Origin: Pseudomonas frederiksbergensis
GTDB taxonomy: Bacteria; Pseudomonadota; Gammaproteobacteria; Pseudomonadales; Pseudomonadaceae
Length of the DNA: 64,000 nucleotides
Assembly: GCF_003732705.1 (NCBI RefSeq)
Contig: NZ_MOBR01000008.1
Location: 434,001 to 498,000 of the forward strand
Reading direction: 5' to 3'
In this document: positions 26,634-36,062 of the stretch, in pieces
Numbering within the stretch: position 1 is the first letter of the stretch
How the letters are laid out: each line of letters starts with the position of its first letter
Notes under the pieces: generated by a model
Database searches by the model: none
What the model was told of the DNA's origin: nothing
What the model saw: the letters and a program-made list of their open reading frames with translations, nothing else
Translations under genes and position numbers: made by a program

Positions 26634-27353
26634 TTATCCGTCTACTGACCCCACACTCTCCAACCGATACCCATACCCATAAATCGTCAACAACTGCCAA
26701 CCCCGATCCGCCGTCAGCCCCAGCTTATTGCGCAGTCGATAAATGTGAGTATCCAACGGACGCGAAGACACCATTTCTTCATGACTCCAAAACCGTCCAT
26801 ACAGATATTCCCGGGACAACGGCCGGCCGAGGTTGGTGAACAAGCAACGAGCCAGACGATATTCTCGTTCGGTCATGGCGATGGGGATGCCCGCGCGGGT
26901 GACGGTCTGCTCGGCGTCATCAAACACCAGATCGTTGAAATTCAGTACTTCAGCGGCCGAGGCGCGTTGCTGGCCATGCCTGCGCAATACTGCAGCAACC
27001 CGGGCCTTCAATTCGTTGGGACGGAATGGTTTGCTGACGTAGTCGTCGGCCCCGGCGTTCAGTGCCTGGACGATGTCACTCTCGGCATCGCGGCTGGTGA
27101 GCATGATCGCGGCGGGCGGTGCGTCCATGTGTTCGCGGGTCCAGCGCAGGAGGGAGAGGCCACTTAGGTCCGGCAGTTGCCAGTCGAGGATCAGCAGGTC
27201 GAAGGTTTCCCGGCGCAACTGGCGCAGCAAGTCTTCTGCGCGCTCGAAGCTGTGCAATAACCAGGGCTGTTCACCCGGTTCAGCCATTTGGCGCAGAGTC
27301 TGTTCCACCCGGCGCAATTCGGCGGGTTCATCGTCCAGTATCGCGACACGCAT
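26634..27353 (-). CDS. OmpR-family two-component response regulator
   Basis: 239 residues. The receiver domain (1-120) has the acidic pocket DDE near the N terminus, phospho-acceptor D57 in LLILDWQL, and the lysine in YVSKPFRPNEL. The C-terminal winged helix (about 135-230) has MTEREYRLARCLF and SSRPLDTHIYRLRNKLG. It is divergent from the histidine kinase at 27530, which is probably its partner, so both likely use control sites in 27354-27529. The target genes are not evident. Confidence 0.92.
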   Translation of the reverse strand: MRVAILDDEPAELRRVEQTLRQMAEPGEQPWLLHSFERAEDLLRQLRRETFDLLILDWQLPDLSGLSLLRWTREHMDAPPAAIMLTSRDAESDIVQALNAGADDYVSKPFRPNELKARVAAVLRRHGQQRASAAEVLNFNDLVFDDAEQTVTRAGIPIAMTEREYRLARCLFTNLGRPLSREYLYGRFWSHEEMVSSRPLDTHIYRLRNKLGLTADRGWQLLTIYGYGYRLESVGSVDG

Positions 27354-27529
27354 GTGCGGTAACTCCTTGATGGCTGGTGGGCGATAGACGATACCGGCTC
27401 GACTGAAGGAGTGAAAGTAAGCCGCCTCCCGTTGGTCGTCGTCCGCTATGATTCTTCGGGTTCAATCTTGCGATCAGACCAGTGACTCATGAACCTAATT
27501 CCTTCTCCCCTCCTCAATCAGACTTCCCC

Positions 27530-29062
27530 ATGACGAATACGCGCCGCCGTGAGAGTCGTGAGCCAACCCAAGTCCAGCGTTTGTTCCGGCAATTGGTCAG
27601 GGAATGGTTGTGGATAAGTCTGATATTGCTCCCATTGACGGCCCTGCTTTCGTACAGCGCCCAGTCCAGTGAACTCGAAGGTTCGGGCGCCCTGGGTGCG
27701 TTGTTGTCGGCCAGCCTGGTCGCCTGCGTACTTGGTCTGCTGTTACTTCGCCCTCGCCTGGCACTGTGGCTGACGCTGGGTGGCATGAGCTGTGCGCTGC
27801 TGATCAGCGCCTGTCTCGCAGAACTGCGTTGGTGGTGGTCCCCGGCGGCGAGTTTGATGGGCATGCTGTTCGGTTACCTGATCTGGAATTGGCGGCGCCT
27901 GAGTGTGGTATTGAGCTATTTCGGCTGGGAACTGGCACGGTTGGACAATGAGCCGAAAGTCTTCCCGGAACGCCGTCGCGTGCAATTCCCCACCGGTGAT
28001 CATTTGCAGGGACAAATCATGGCGCTGGAACAAGCCATGAGCCGCACCCGCGATACCCGGCGTTTCATTGCCGATGGGCTGGAGTATTTACCGGTCGCCA
28101 CATTGATCAGCGATCCCCAAGGGCGGATTTTGCTTGGTAACCGAAACGCCCGAGACGTGTTCGGTGCGGATCTGGTGGGCGATGACGTGCTCGAGCAACT
28201 GGCACAGTTGGGGTATCCGGAACTGCTTGATGGCGCGCGCCCACCCTTATTGAACTTGCCGTTGCTTGAGTTCAGAGACATCAAGGGACGTAGCCTGCGT
28301 CTGGAGCGCGCGGCATTGTTGCCAGTGGACGGGGACACGCCGATTGGCTGGTTGCTGAGCCTGACCGACCTGAGTGTCGAACGCGATGCCGAGGAACAAC
28401 GTGGCGTGCTGCTGCGCTTCTTGTCCCACGACCTGCGGGCGCCGCATTCGGCGATCCTTGCCCTGCTCGACGTGCATCGGCACCAGGCGGGCGGCGATGC
28501 GCAGTTGTTCGATCAGATTGAGCGTCAGGTGCGCAGGGCTTTGGACCTTACGGATGGCTTCGTCTTATTGGCCAGGGCTGAGTCTGAGGCGTACGAGTTC
28601 CAGCCAACCCTGTTCGCAATGCTGGTTCTAGACGTGTTCGACCAGGCCCTGAGCATTGCGCAATTGAAGCAGATCGAGTTGGTCCATGATCTTGAGGACG
28701 ATGCCCAGGAAAGTTTGATTCTGGCCGATCAGGGCTTGCTGACCCGGGCGTTGTTCAATTTGCTGGAAAACGCCATCAAGTACAGCGACTCCGCTACACG
28801 TATCAGCCTGCAAGTCAGTTGCAGCGAGGGTTGGCTGATGTGCGAGTTGACCGATCAGGGCAAAGGCATCGCTGCCAATGAACTGCCTGAACTGTTCAGT
28901 CAGTATCGACGCTTTACCTCGGCTCAAGGTATCGATGGCGTGGGGTTGGGGTTATCGATGGTCAAAGCGGTGGTGGATCACCACGGTGGGCGTATCGAAT
29001 GTCAGAGTGAGGTCGGCAAAGGTACCTGCTTCAGCCTTCATTTTCCCCTTTTGGAGGAGTGA
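27530..29062 (+). CDS. Membrane sensor histidine kinase, apparently lacking its periplasmic CHASE2 domain
   Basis: 510 residues from the ATG at 27530; an in-frame GTG 16 codons earlier is less likely. About four hydrophobic segments lie at residues 25-120 (LWISLILLPLTALLSYSA, LGALLSASLVACVLGLLLL, LTLGGMSCALLISACL, SLMGMLFGYLIWNWRRL). They resemble the flanks of CHASE2 sensor kinases with almost no loop between helices 1 and 2. A PAS-like region (180-285) follows. HisKA has H300 in FLSHDLRAP, and the ATPase has NLLENAIKYS, DQGKGI and GVGLGLSMVKAV. It probably phosphorylates the divergent regulator at 26634-27353. What it senses is unknown. Confidence 0.9.
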   Translation: MTNTRRRESREPTQVQRLFRQLVREWLWISLILLPLTALLSYSAQSSELEGSGALGALLSASLVACVLGLLLLRPRLALWLTLGGMSCALLISACLAELRWWWSPAASLMGMLFGYLIWNWRRLSVVLSYFGWELARLDNEPKVFPERRRVQFPTGDHLQGQIMALEQAMSRTRDTRRFIADGLEYLPVATLISDPQGRILLGNRNARDVFGADLVGDDVLEQLAQLGYPELLDGARPPLLNLPLLEFRDIKGRSLRLERAALLPVDGDTPIGWLLSLTDLSVERDAEEQRGVLLRFLSHDLRAPHSAILALLDVHRHQAGGDAQLFDQIERQVRRALDLTDGFVLLARAESEAYEFQPTLFAMLVLDVFDQALSIAQLKQIELVHDLEDDAQESLILADQGLLTRALFNLLENAIKYSDSATRISLQVSCSEGWLMCELTDQGKGIAANELPELFSQYRRFTSAQGIDGVGLGLSMVKAVVDHHGGRIECQSEVGKGTCFSLHFPLLEE

Positions 29063-29074
29063 TCTGCGGGGCAT

Positions 29075-29105
29075 AAAAAAACCGGCTATATCAGCCGGTT
29101 TTTTT
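29075..29105. terminator. Terminator after the histidine kinase
   Basis: Stem AAACCGGCT/AGCCGGTTT around ATATC, flanked by A and T runs. It sits 12 bases after the histidine kinase stop and works on either strand. Confidence 0.92.
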
Positions 29106-29234
29106 ACGTCCGAAAAAAACTTATGCACCTTTTTCGGAATTTTATGAGCTTAAGAAATATGTATATAAATCATAAACCTACAAACTAAATCCGACGCTTT
29201 TCAACAAAACGGTACACAGGTTATCCACAGAATC

Positions 29235-30014
29235 TCAGACAGCCACTTGATCCGTCTCGGCGGGTGCTTGAGGAGCGGGTGGCAACGAACCCATATCCCG
29301 CTGCATCTGTTCATTCCAGGCCTGAACCCGATCATTCAATGCGGCAACGGCCCGCGGCCCAGTGCCTTCGGCGTACATCGGTTCACCGATGATGACCGTG
29401 ATGACCCCCTGCTTCTTCGCCCAACCGGTTTTCGGCCAAAACTTGCCGGCATTGTGTGCAATCGGCAGTACTGGAAGTTCGGCGTTGACCGCCAAAGCGC
29501 TACCACCGCGCGAGAACTTGCCGACGGTGCCGTAGGGAACGCGAGTGCCCTCAGGGAAGATCAGCACCCAGACGCCATCCTTCAGCAATTCATCGCCCTT
29601 CTTTGCCACATGCTTGAGCGCGGCTTTCGGGTTATCGCGATCGATAGCAATCGGTCGCAGCATGGCCATCGCCCAGCCGAAGAACGGTACAAACAATAGC
29701 GAGCGTTTGAGCACTTGGCTCAACGGCTCGAAGTAAGCCGAGAGAAAGAACGTCTCCCACGTGCTCTGGTGGTTCGACTGAATCACGCAGGGCCGTTCAG
29801 GTACGTTCTCGGCGCCTTTGATTTCGTAGGTGATGCCCAGAAATACTTTGCTCAGCCACAAGGCGCAGCGGCACCAGTACACATTGATAAAGCGATAGCG
29901 CGCCTTGAACGGCAGAAAAGGCGCGATAAAAAAGCTCAGGCTGCACCAAAGCAAAGAGCTGGTGCCCAGCAGCAGGTAAAAGAGAAAGGTTCTGATGGCC
30001 TGCAATATCGACAT
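29235..30014 (-). CDS. 1-acylglycerol-3-phosphate O-acyltransferase (PlsC family)
   Basis: 259 residues. An N-terminal membrane segment (about 8-35) precedes an acyltransferase domain with block I NHQSTWETFF (H82, then Glu at +5 where Asp is usual) and block III FPEGTRVPYG. The family moves an acyl chain to lysophosphatidic acid at the inner membrane. P. aeruginosa has a homologous gene in the same place. It lies downstream of gmhB on the leftward strand. The first base before its stop region is AT-rich and carries a DnaA box (29221). Confidence 0.9.
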   Translation of the reverse strand: MSILQAIRTFLFYLLLGTSSLLWCSLSFFIAPFLPFKARYRFINVYWCRCALWLSKVFLGITYEIKGAENVPERPCVIQSNHQSTWETFFLSAYFEPLSQVLKRSLLFVPFFGWAMAMLRPIAIDRDNPKAALKHVAKKGDELLKDGVWVLIFPEGTRVPYGTVGKFSRGGSALAVNAELPVLPIAHNAGKFWPKTGWAKKQGVITVIIGEPMYAEGTGPRAVAALNDRVQAWNEQMQRDMGSLPPAPQAPAETDQVAV

Positions 30015-30095
30015 GGTGACGTTTACCGTGCGGGCTCTGCCCGTCTATATAAAGCGCAATCCCGATCAATCCTTGGTCAGGAATCTCGAAACGCT

Positions 30096-30629
30096 CTAAT
30101 TGTGGATAAGTTCTGCGGCAATCGCCGCCAGATCGTCAAAAATCAAGGTGCCCGCCGGTAGGGTCTTGCCCAAAGTCTTTTCGCCTTTCCCGGTCTTTAC
30201 TAAAACTGGCTGAGAATCGACGGCTTTTGCGGCTTCCAGGTCACCAAGGGTATCGCCGACAAACCATAGATTAGTCAGCGATACGTTGTAATGCGCGGCG
30301 ATGGTTTTCAACATCCCGGGTTTTGGCTTGCGGCAATCGCAGCCTTCGTCCGGCCCGTGGGGGCAATAGACGATCAGCCCGATTTCACCGCCCTGCTCTG
30401 CCACCAACGAACGCAAGCGCTCGTGCATGGCTTCCAGGGTGGCGCTGTCGTAATAGCCGCGAGCGATGCCCGACTGGTTGGTAGCGACCGCCACCGTCCA
30501 GCCGGCCTTGCTCAACTGCGCGATGGCTTCGATCGAACCGGGGAGCGGAATCCACTCCTCCACCGACTTGATGTAAGCGTCGGAGTCATAGTTGATCACC
30601 CCGTCCCGATCGAGAATCAGCAGTTTCAA
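30096..30629 (-). CDS. gmhB: D-glycero-beta-D-manno-heptose-1,7-bisphosphate 7-phosphatase
   Basis: 177 residues of the HAD superfamily. The nucleophile motif is LLILDRDGVINYDSD and motif II is VATNQSGIARGYY. Cys/His-rich CPHGPDEGCDCRKPKPGM binds zinc in GmhB. WFVGDTLGDLEAAKA supplies the acidic motif. It dephosphorylates a heptose bisphosphate on the way to ADP-heptose for the LPS inner core. It lies six bases after glyS. Confidence 0.95.
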   Translation of the reverse strand: MKLLILDRDGVINYDSDAYIKSVEEWIPLPGSIEAIAQLSKAGWTVAVATNQSGIARGYYDSATLEAMHERLRSLVAEQGGEIGLIVYCPHGPDEGCDCRKPKPGMLKTIAAHYNVSLTNLWFVGDTLGDLEAAKAVDSQPVLVKTGKGEKTLGKTLPAGTLIFDDLAAIAAELIHN

Positions 30630-30635
30630 ACCGTC

Positions 30636-32690
30636 TTACCCCAACAGCGAAATATCGGCGACGCCGAGGAACAGCCCACGCAGACGCGACAGCAGTGCAT
30701 AACGGTTGGCGCGCACATTGGCGTCATCCGCATTGACCATCACTGCTTCGAAGAACGCATCCACCGGCTCGCGCAACGCCGCCAGACGCGCCAGCGATTC
30801 GCTGTACTGACGGGCAGCGGCCATTGGCTGGACAGCCTGGTCAGCCTGCTGGATCGCCGAGTACAGGGAGAACTCGTTGGCGTTGTCGAAGTACTTGGCT
30901 TCCACCACCGATGGAATCGAGCCTTCGGCCTTGCTCAGCAAGTTCGAAACACGCTTGTTCACCGCGGCCAGAGCCGCAGCTTCCGGCAATTTGCGGAAGG
31001 CCTGGACCGCTTGTACACGCTGATCGAAGTCCAGCGCCGAACCCGGCTTCAGGGCACGTACCGACAGGTACGTCGCGACGTCCACACCTTCGTCTTCGTA
31101 ACGGGCACGCAGACGGTCGAAGATGAACTCCAGCACCGAATCGTTCAGGCCGGCAGACTTGATCTTGGTGCCGAACGCGGTCACGGCGAAAGCCACGGCG
31201 TCGTTCAGGTCGAGGTCGAGCTTCTTGTCGATCAGGATGCGCAACACGCCGAGTGCAGCACGGCGCAGGGCGTACGGGTCTTTGCTACCGGTTGGCAACA
31301 TGCCGATACCGAAGATGCCCACCAGCGTGTCGAGTTTGTCGGCAATGGCCACGGCCGCACCGGTCAGGGTGGTCGGCAGTTCAGCACCGGCACCGCGCGG
31401 CATGTACTGCTCGTTCAGCGCCAGGGCGACTTCTTCCGGCTCGCCGTCGTTGAGGGCGTAGTAGTAACCGGCGACGCCTTGCATCTCCGGGAACTCACCG
31501 ACCATCTCGGTCGACAGGTCGCACTTGGACAGCAGGCCGGCACGGGAAGCCCAGGCTGCGTTGCCGCCAATGCGTTGCGCGATGTACGCCGCGAGTTTGG
31601 AAACGCGCTCGGCCTTGTCGTAGACGCTGCCAAGTTTTTCCTGGAACACCACGTTTTGCAGGCGCAGGTTGAAGTCTTCGAGTTTCTGCTTCTTGTCTTG
31701 CTTGAAGAAGAACTCGGCGTCGGTCAGGCGTGGACGAACCACTTTCTCGTTACCGGCGATGATCTGCTGCGGGTCTTTGCTTTCGATGTTGGCCACAGTA
31801 ATGAAACGTGGCAGCAACTTGCCGTCGGCATCCAGCAGGCAGAAGTACTTCTGGTTGTCCTGCATGGTGGTGATCAGGGCTTCTTGCGGCACATCGAGGA
31901 AACGTTCCTCGAACGAGCACACCAGCGGCACCGGCCATTCAACCAGCGCAGTCACTTCGTCGAGCAATGCCGGAGGAACGATGGCAGTACCTTCCTGCAT
32001 CGTCGCCAGCTCTTCGGTGCGCTTGCTGATCAGTGCGCGACGCTCGTTGGCATCGGCCAGTACGTAAGCGCCACGCAGGTCGGCCAGGTAGTTGGCCGGC
32101 GCGGTGATGCGCACGCTTTGCGGGTGGTGGAAGCGGTGACCACGGGAGTCGCGGCCAGCCTTCTGGGCGAGGATCGTGCAGTCGATGACCTGGTCACCGA
32201 GCAACATCACCAGCCACTGGGTCGGACGAACGAATTCTTCCTTGCGCGCACCCCAACGCATGCGTTTCGGGATCGGCAGGTCGTTCAGGGAATCTTCAAC
32301 GATGGTTGGCAGCAGGCTCGCGGTCGGTTTACCGGCGATGCTCTGGCTGTAACGCAGTTTTGGACCGCTCTGATCGATTTCGCTCAGGTCGACGCCGCAC
32401 TTCTTGGCGAAGCCCAGGGCGGCTTGAGTCGGATTGCCGTCGGCATCGAATGCGGCCTGACGTGGCGGGCCGTCGAGGTTGATGCTGCGATCCGGTTGCT
32501 GGGTAGCCAGCGCAGTGATCAGCACAGCCAGACGACGAGGCGCGGCGTACACGGTTTTGGTTTCGTAGTTCAGGCCGGCAGCTTGCAGGCCCTTGTCGAT
32601 ACCGGCCAGGAACGCATCGGCCAGGGTGTTCAGGGCTTTGGGTGGCAGTTCTTCGGTGCCCAATTCAACCAGGAAATCCAGAGCACTCAT
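30636..32690 (-). CDS. glyS: Glycine--tRNA ligase beta subunit
   Basis: 684 residues, the usual length for the bacterial tetrameric enzyme. It begins [20 protein letters not shown] and contains [19 protein letters not shown] core repeats (here [15 protein letters not shown]) and a C-terminal anticodon-binding region. It acts with GlyQ to charge tRNA-Gly. Its start overlaps the glyQ stop by four bases, so subunits are translated together. A long open frame on the opposite strand is a shadow. Confidence 0.97.
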   Translation of the reverse strand: MSALDFLVELGTEELPPKALNTLADAFLAGIDKGLQAAGLNYETKTVYAAPRRLAVLITALATQQPDRSINLDGPPRQAAFDADGNPTQAALGFAKKCGVDLSEIDQSGPKLRYSQSIAGKPTASLLPTIVEDSLNDLPIPKRMRWGARKEEFVRPTQWLVMLLGDQVIDCTILAQKAGRDSRGHRFHHPQSVRITAPANYLADLRGAYVLADANERRALISKRTEELATMQEGTAIVPPALLDEVTALVEWPVPLVCSFEERFLDVPQEALITTMQDNQKYFCLLDADGKLLPRFITVANIESKDPQQIIAGNEKVVRPRLTDAEFFFKQDKKQKLEDFNLRLQNVVFQEKLGSVYDKAERVSKLAAYIAQRIGGNAAWASRAGLLSKCDLSTEMVGEFPEMQGVAGYYYALNDGEPEEVALALNEQYMPRGAGAELPTTLTGAAVAIADKLDTLVGIFGIGMLPTGSKDPYALRRAALGVLRILIDKKLDLDLNDAVAFAVTAFGTKIKSAGLNDSVLEFIFDRLRARYEDEGVDVATYLSVRALKPGSALDFDQRVQAVQAFRKLPEAAALAAVNKRVSNLLSKAEGSIPSVVEAKYFDNANEFSLYSAIQQADQAVQPMAAARQYSESLARLAALREPVDAFFEAVMVNADDANVRANRYALLSRLRGLFLGVADISLLG

Positions 32691-33640
32691 TGTGCAGCCT
32701 CCAGCTTAGCCAACACTTCATCACGCAGGTCCGGGGTCGCCATCGGGAAGCCCAGCTTGGCGCGAGCCAGCAGGTAGGCTTGCGCAACGGAACGCGCCAG
32801 GGTGCGTACACGCAGAATGTATTGCTGACGCGCAGTCACCGAGATTGCCCGGCGCGCATCCAGCAGGTTGAAGGTATGGGACGCCTTCAACACCATTTCG
32901 TAGCTCGGCAATGGCAGCGGCTGGTCGAGTTCGATCAGGCGCTTGGCTTCGCTTTCGTAGAAATCGAACAGCTCGAACAGCTTCTCGACGTTGGCGTGTT
33001 CGAAGTTGTAGGTCGATTGCTCGACTTCGTTCTGGTGGAACACGTCGCCGTAGGTCACTTTGCCCATCGGGCCGTCAGCCCAGACCAGGTCGTAGACCGA
33101 GTCCACGCCTTGCAGGTACATGGCCAGACGCTCAAGACCGTAAGTGATCTCGCCGGTCACCGGGTAGCACTCGATGCCGCCCGCTTGCTGGAAGTAAGTG
33201 AACTGCGTCACTTCCATGCCGTTGAGCCAGACTTCCCAGCCCAGACCCCAGGCGCCCAGTGTTGGCGATTCCCAGTTGTCTTCGACGAAGCGGATGTCGT
33301 GGACCAACGGGTCCAGGCCAACGTGCTTGAGGGAGCCCAGGTACAGTTCCTGGAAGTTGTCCGGGTTCGGCTTCAGGACTACCTGGAACTGATAGTAGTG
33401 CTGCAGACGGTTCGGGTTTTCGCCGTAGCGGCCGTCAGTCGGGCGACGACTGGGCTGCACATAAGCGGCGTTCCAGGTTTCCGGGCCGATGGCGCGCAGA
33501 AACGTGGCTGTGTGGAAAGTGCCGGCGCCTACTTCCATATCGTAGGGCTGAAGTACCACGCAACCTTGCTCGGCCCAGTATTGCTGGAGCGCGAGGATCA
33601 AGTCTTGGAAGGTACGCACGGCTGGCGTAGGCTGGCTCAC
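32687..33640 (-). CDS. glyQ: Glycine--tRNA ligase alpha subunit
   Basis: 317 residues from the GTG at 33640 ([27 protein letters not shown]), with CAGGTG seven bases upstream. An ATG 44 codons earlier overlaps the tag region and has no homology. The catalytic core contains [25 protein letters not shown] and [16 protein letters not shown]. It holds the glycine and ATP sites of the alpha2beta2 enzyme. It is divergent from tag. Confidence 0.96.
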   Translation of the reverse strand: MSQPTPAVRTFQDLILALQQYWAEQGCVVLQPYDMEVGAGTFHTATFLRAIGPETWNAAYVQPSRRPTDGRYGENPNRLQHYYQFQVVLKPNPDNFQELYLGSLKHVGLDPLVHDIRFVEDNWESPTLGAWGLGWEVWLNGMEVTQFTYFQQAGGIECYPVTGEITYGLERLAMYLQGVDSVYDLVWADGPMGKVTYGDVFHQNEVEQSTYNFEHANVEKLFELFDFYESEAKRLIELDQPLPLPSYEMVLKASHTFNLLDARRAISVTARQQYILRVRTLARSVAQAYLLARAKLGFPMATPDLRDEVLAKLEAAQ

Positions 33641-33721
33641 GAAATTCACCTGTTTCTTGGGCTGCGATTTAAAGAGCGGGAGTATACCCGATTCGTTGCT
33701 GCGCACGCCCCCTGGAGCCTT

Positions 33722-34279
33722 ATGCCACGCTGCTTTTGGTGTTCCGAAGATCCGCTGTACATGGCTTATCACGATCAGGAGTGGGGCACGCCGCTACGCG
33801 ATGCGCAGGGATTGTTCGAGTTGCTTTTGCTCGAAGGGTTCCAGGCCGGCCTCTCCTGGATCACCGTGCTGCGTAAACGTGAGCGATATCGTGAGGTGTT
33901 GTTCGGCTTCGACGTACAACGCGTGGCGCAGATGAGCGACGCCGAAATCGATGAATTGATGCTCGATCCCGGCATCATCCGCAATCGCCTCAAACTCAAT
34001 GCCGCTCGACGCAATGCCCAGGCCTGGCTGGCGCTGGAGGACCCGGTGGCGTTTCTCTGGTCGTTTGTTGGCGATAAGCCGGTGATCAATCATTTCAAGG
34101 ATCGCAGCCAGGTGCCGGCCGTGACACCGGTCGCCGTGGAGATGAGCAAAGGCCTGAAAAAGGCTGGTTTTACGTTCGTCGGCCCGACCATTTGTTATGC
34201 GCTGATGCAGGCCTCGGGCATGGTCATGGACCACACCCAGGATTGCGACCGCTACGCGACGCTGGCGAACGGCGGTTAG
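33722..34279 (+). CDS. tag: DNA-3-methyladenine glycosylase I
   Basis: 185 residues from the ATG at 33722 ([22 protein letters not shown]). The N-terminal CFWC and the C-terminal [10 protein letters not shown] supply the zinc-snap ligands. [20 protein letters not shown] is the family core. It removes 3-methyladenine from alkylated DNA. A longer open frame upstream is antisense to glyQ and not real. Confidence 0.95.
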   Translation: MPRCFWCSEDPLYMAYHDQEWGTPLRDAQGLFELLLLEGFQAGLSWITVLRKRERYREVLFGFDVQRVAQMSDAEIDELMLDPGIIRNRLKLNAARRNAQAWLALEDPVAFLWSFVGDKPVINHFKDRSQVPAVTPVAVEMSKGLKKAGFTFVGPTICYALMQASGMVMDHTQDCDRYATLANGG

Positions 34280-34319
34280 AATGGCCGCCTCGCACACAGC
34301 ACAAGATCAGGAGTGACCT

Positions 34320-35207
34320 GTGGATAAGTTTAAAGGCGCCTTGCTGGTAGGCGCTCTGCGGCTGTTTGCCCTGCTTCCGTGGCGAGCAGTGCAAGCGGTG
34401 GGCTCGGCGATTGGCTGGGTCATGTGGAAAACCCCCAACCGTTCCCGCGACGTGGTGAGGATCAACCTGGCCAAGTGTTTCCCGGAGATGGATCCTGCCG
34501 AACGCGAGCGTCTGGTGGGCCAGAGCCTGAGAGACATCGGCAAGTCCCTGACCGAAAGTGCCTGCGCCTGGATCTGGCCGGCCCAGCGCTCCATCGACCT
34601 GGTGCGCGAAGTCGAAGGCCTCGACGTGTTGAAGGAGGCGTTGGCGTCCGGCAAAGGTGTGGTGGGCATCACCAGCCACCTCGGCAACTGGGAAGTGCTG
34701 AACCACTTCTATTGCAGCCAGTGCAAACCGATCATTTTCTATCGTCCGCCGAAATTGAAGGCGGTGGACGATTTGTTGCGCAAGCAACGGGTGCAATTAG
34801 GCAACCGCGTGGCCGCTTCTACCAAGGAAGGCATCCTCAGCGTGATCAAGGAAGTGCGCAAAGGTGGTGCAGTGGGCATCCCCGCTGACCCGGAACCGGC
34901 CGAATCCGCCGGGATCTTCGTGCCGTTCTTCGCCACCCAGGCGCTGACCAGTAAATTCGTACCGAACATGCTCGCCGGCGGCAAAGCGGTCGGCGTGTTC
35001 CTGCATGCCCTGCGCCTGCCGGACGGTTCAGGCTACAAAGTAATCCTCGAAGCCGCGCCAGAAGCGATGTACAGCACCGATACCGAGACTTCCTGCGCCG
35101 CCATGAGCAAAGTGGTTGAGCGCTACGTGGGGGCGTATCCGAGCCAATACATGTGGAGCATGAAGCGCTTCAAGAAGCGTCCACCGGGTGAAGAACGCTG
35201 GTATTGA
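34320..35207 (+). CDS. Lipid A late acyltransferase (LpxL/HtrB family)
   Basis: 295 residues from a GTG. An N-terminal hydrophobic helix (LLVGALRLFALLPWRAVQAVG) precedes the acyltransferase domain with H120-X4-E125 in SHLGNWE and GIPADPEPAESAGIFVPFF. It adds a secondary acyl chain to lipid A at the inner membrane; P. aeruginosa has a homologue (an HtrB) in this position. The start codon itself is part of a perfect DnaA 9-mer (34319-34327). It follows tag after 40 bases. Confidence 0.92.
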   Translation: MDKFKGALLVGALRLFALLPWRAVQAVGSAIGWVMWKTPNRSRDVVRINLAKCFPEMDPAERERLVGQSLRDIGKSLTESACAWIWPAQRSIDLVREVEGLDVLKEALASGKGVVGITSHLGNWEVLNHFYCSQCKPIIFYRPPKLKAVDDLLRKQRVQLGNRVAASTKEGILSVIKEVRKGGAVGIPADPEPAESAGIFVPFFATQALTSKFVPNMLAGGKAVGVFLHALRLPDGSGYKVILEAAPEAMYSTDTETSCAAMSKVVERYVGAYPSQYMWSMKRFKKRPPGEERWY

Positions 35208-35238
35208 TGGAATTGGCACACTCTGTGGATAACATAAA

Positions 35239-35334
35239 CCTGTAGGAGCAAGGCTTGCCCGCGATGGCGTTATTAAATTCAACATTGATGTTGAATGGTA
35301 AGGACCCATCGCGGGCAAGCCTTGCTCCTACAGG
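35239..35334. repeat. REPIN with 29-base inverted arms, bracketed by DnaA boxes
   Basis: Perfect arms at 35239-35267 and 35306-35334 (core TGTAGGAGCAAGGCTTGCCC) surround a second small palindrome. DnaA boxes in inverted orientation lie outside at 35224-35232 and 35341-35349, each six bases from its arm. The element lies between lpxL and pilZ, on the same strand. Confidence 0.85.
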
Positions 35335-35376
35335 TCCGTGTTATCCACAAACTATGTTCATACAAGGGCGCGGAAG

Positions 35377-35616
35377 ATGTCCGAACACCGCAAATCATTT
35401 CGCATCAAGATTAGCCACGAAAGCTTCGGCGAATGCCTTGGGCAGACTCGCAATCTTTCGACGACGGGCGTCTACGTCAAGCATCCAACCCTGTCGGCGT
35501 TGCCCAAGGGCGCGGTGGTCTATGGCCAGGTCCAGGACTTACCCACAGGCGCGCCGCGAGTACGCATGGAAGTGGTGCTGGTGGATGCCGAAGGGATTGG
35601 CCTGCGTTATCTCTGA
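35377..35616 (+). CDS. PilZ-domain c-di-GMP-binding protein
   Basis: 79 residues from the ATG at 35377 (MSEHRKSFRIKISH). The two c-di-GMP contact motifs are present: RKSFR (RxxxR) and NLSTTG ([D/N]xSxxG). The protein is a stand-alone PilZ domain, probably a small effector of c-di-GMP signalling. Its partner is unknown. P. aeruginosa has a similar gene in this position. Its stop abuts the stop of the convergent TPR gene with no gap. Confidence 0.93.
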   Translation: MSEHRKSFRIKISHESFGECLGQTRNLSTTGVYVKHPTLSALPKGAVVYGQVQDLPTGAPRVRMEVVLVDAEGIGLRYL

Positions 35617-35928
35617 TCAGGCCTGGCGATCAAGCTTCTTCAGAAACACCGTCATTTCTTTTTCCGCCTGCTTGTCGCCATGGGCGCGGGCGGCTTCCAG
35701 GCCTTGTTCCCAGGCCTGACGTGCGGCCCCATGGTCGGCCAGCGCCAGATGTGCTTTGCCTAACAACTTCCACGCCGCTGAATACTTCGGATCGAACTCG
35801 ACGCAACGCTGGAAGTGCTCCGCAGCCTTGGCGTTATCCCCAAGGTCCAGATAACCCTTGCCGAGGCCGAAGCGCAGCAAAGAGTTATCCACACCCTTGG
35901 CGAGCATTTTTTCCAGGGATTCGATCAT
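35617..35928 (-). CDS. Small tetratricopeptide-repeat protein
   Basis: 103 residues from the ATG at 35928, which has AGAGGT upstream. A longer in-frame extension runs through the 111-bp repeat element and is rejected. It shows about two to three TPR units (SLLRFGLGKGYLDLGDNAKAAEHFQ, WKLLGKAHLALADHGAARQAWEQG). No signal peptide is seen, so it is probably a cytoplasmic scaffold of unknown partners. A DnaA box (35885) is encoded in its VDNSLL. Confidence 0.88.
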   Translation of the reverse strand: MIESLEKMLAKGVDNSLLRFGLGKGYLDLGDNAKAAEHFQRCVEFDPKYSAAWKLLGKAHLALADHGAARQAWEQGLEAARAHGDKQAEKEMTVFLKKLDRQA

Positions 35929-35949
35929 TTGTTTACCTCTTTCGACAGC

Positions 35950-36060
35950 GATCGTTCCCACGCTCCGCGTGGGAATGCAGCCCGGGACGCTCCGCGTCCC
36001 ATCCAAAGCCGAACGCGGAGCGTCCGTTGAGGCGTCCCCGCGCAGAGCGTGGGAACGATC
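35950..36060. repeat. 111-bp element with 16-bp perfect terminal inverted repeats (copy 1)
   Basis: Begins GATCGTTCCCACGCTC and ends with its exact reverse complement. Internal hairpins repeat the theme GACGCTCCGCGTC. It lies between the TPR gene and trkA. A second 111-bp copy is at 47991-48101. Confidence 0.85.
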
Positions 36061-36062
36061 AG

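Noticed and set aside
30291..32777. An 828-residue open frame on the plus strand opposite glyS and gmhB
   Set aside because: Antisense shadow in GC-rich DNA; glyS on the other strand is unambiguous.
32642..33721. Upstream extension of the tag reading frame by 360 codons
   Set aside because: This stretch is antisense to glyQ; DNA glycosylase homology begins at the ATG at 33722.
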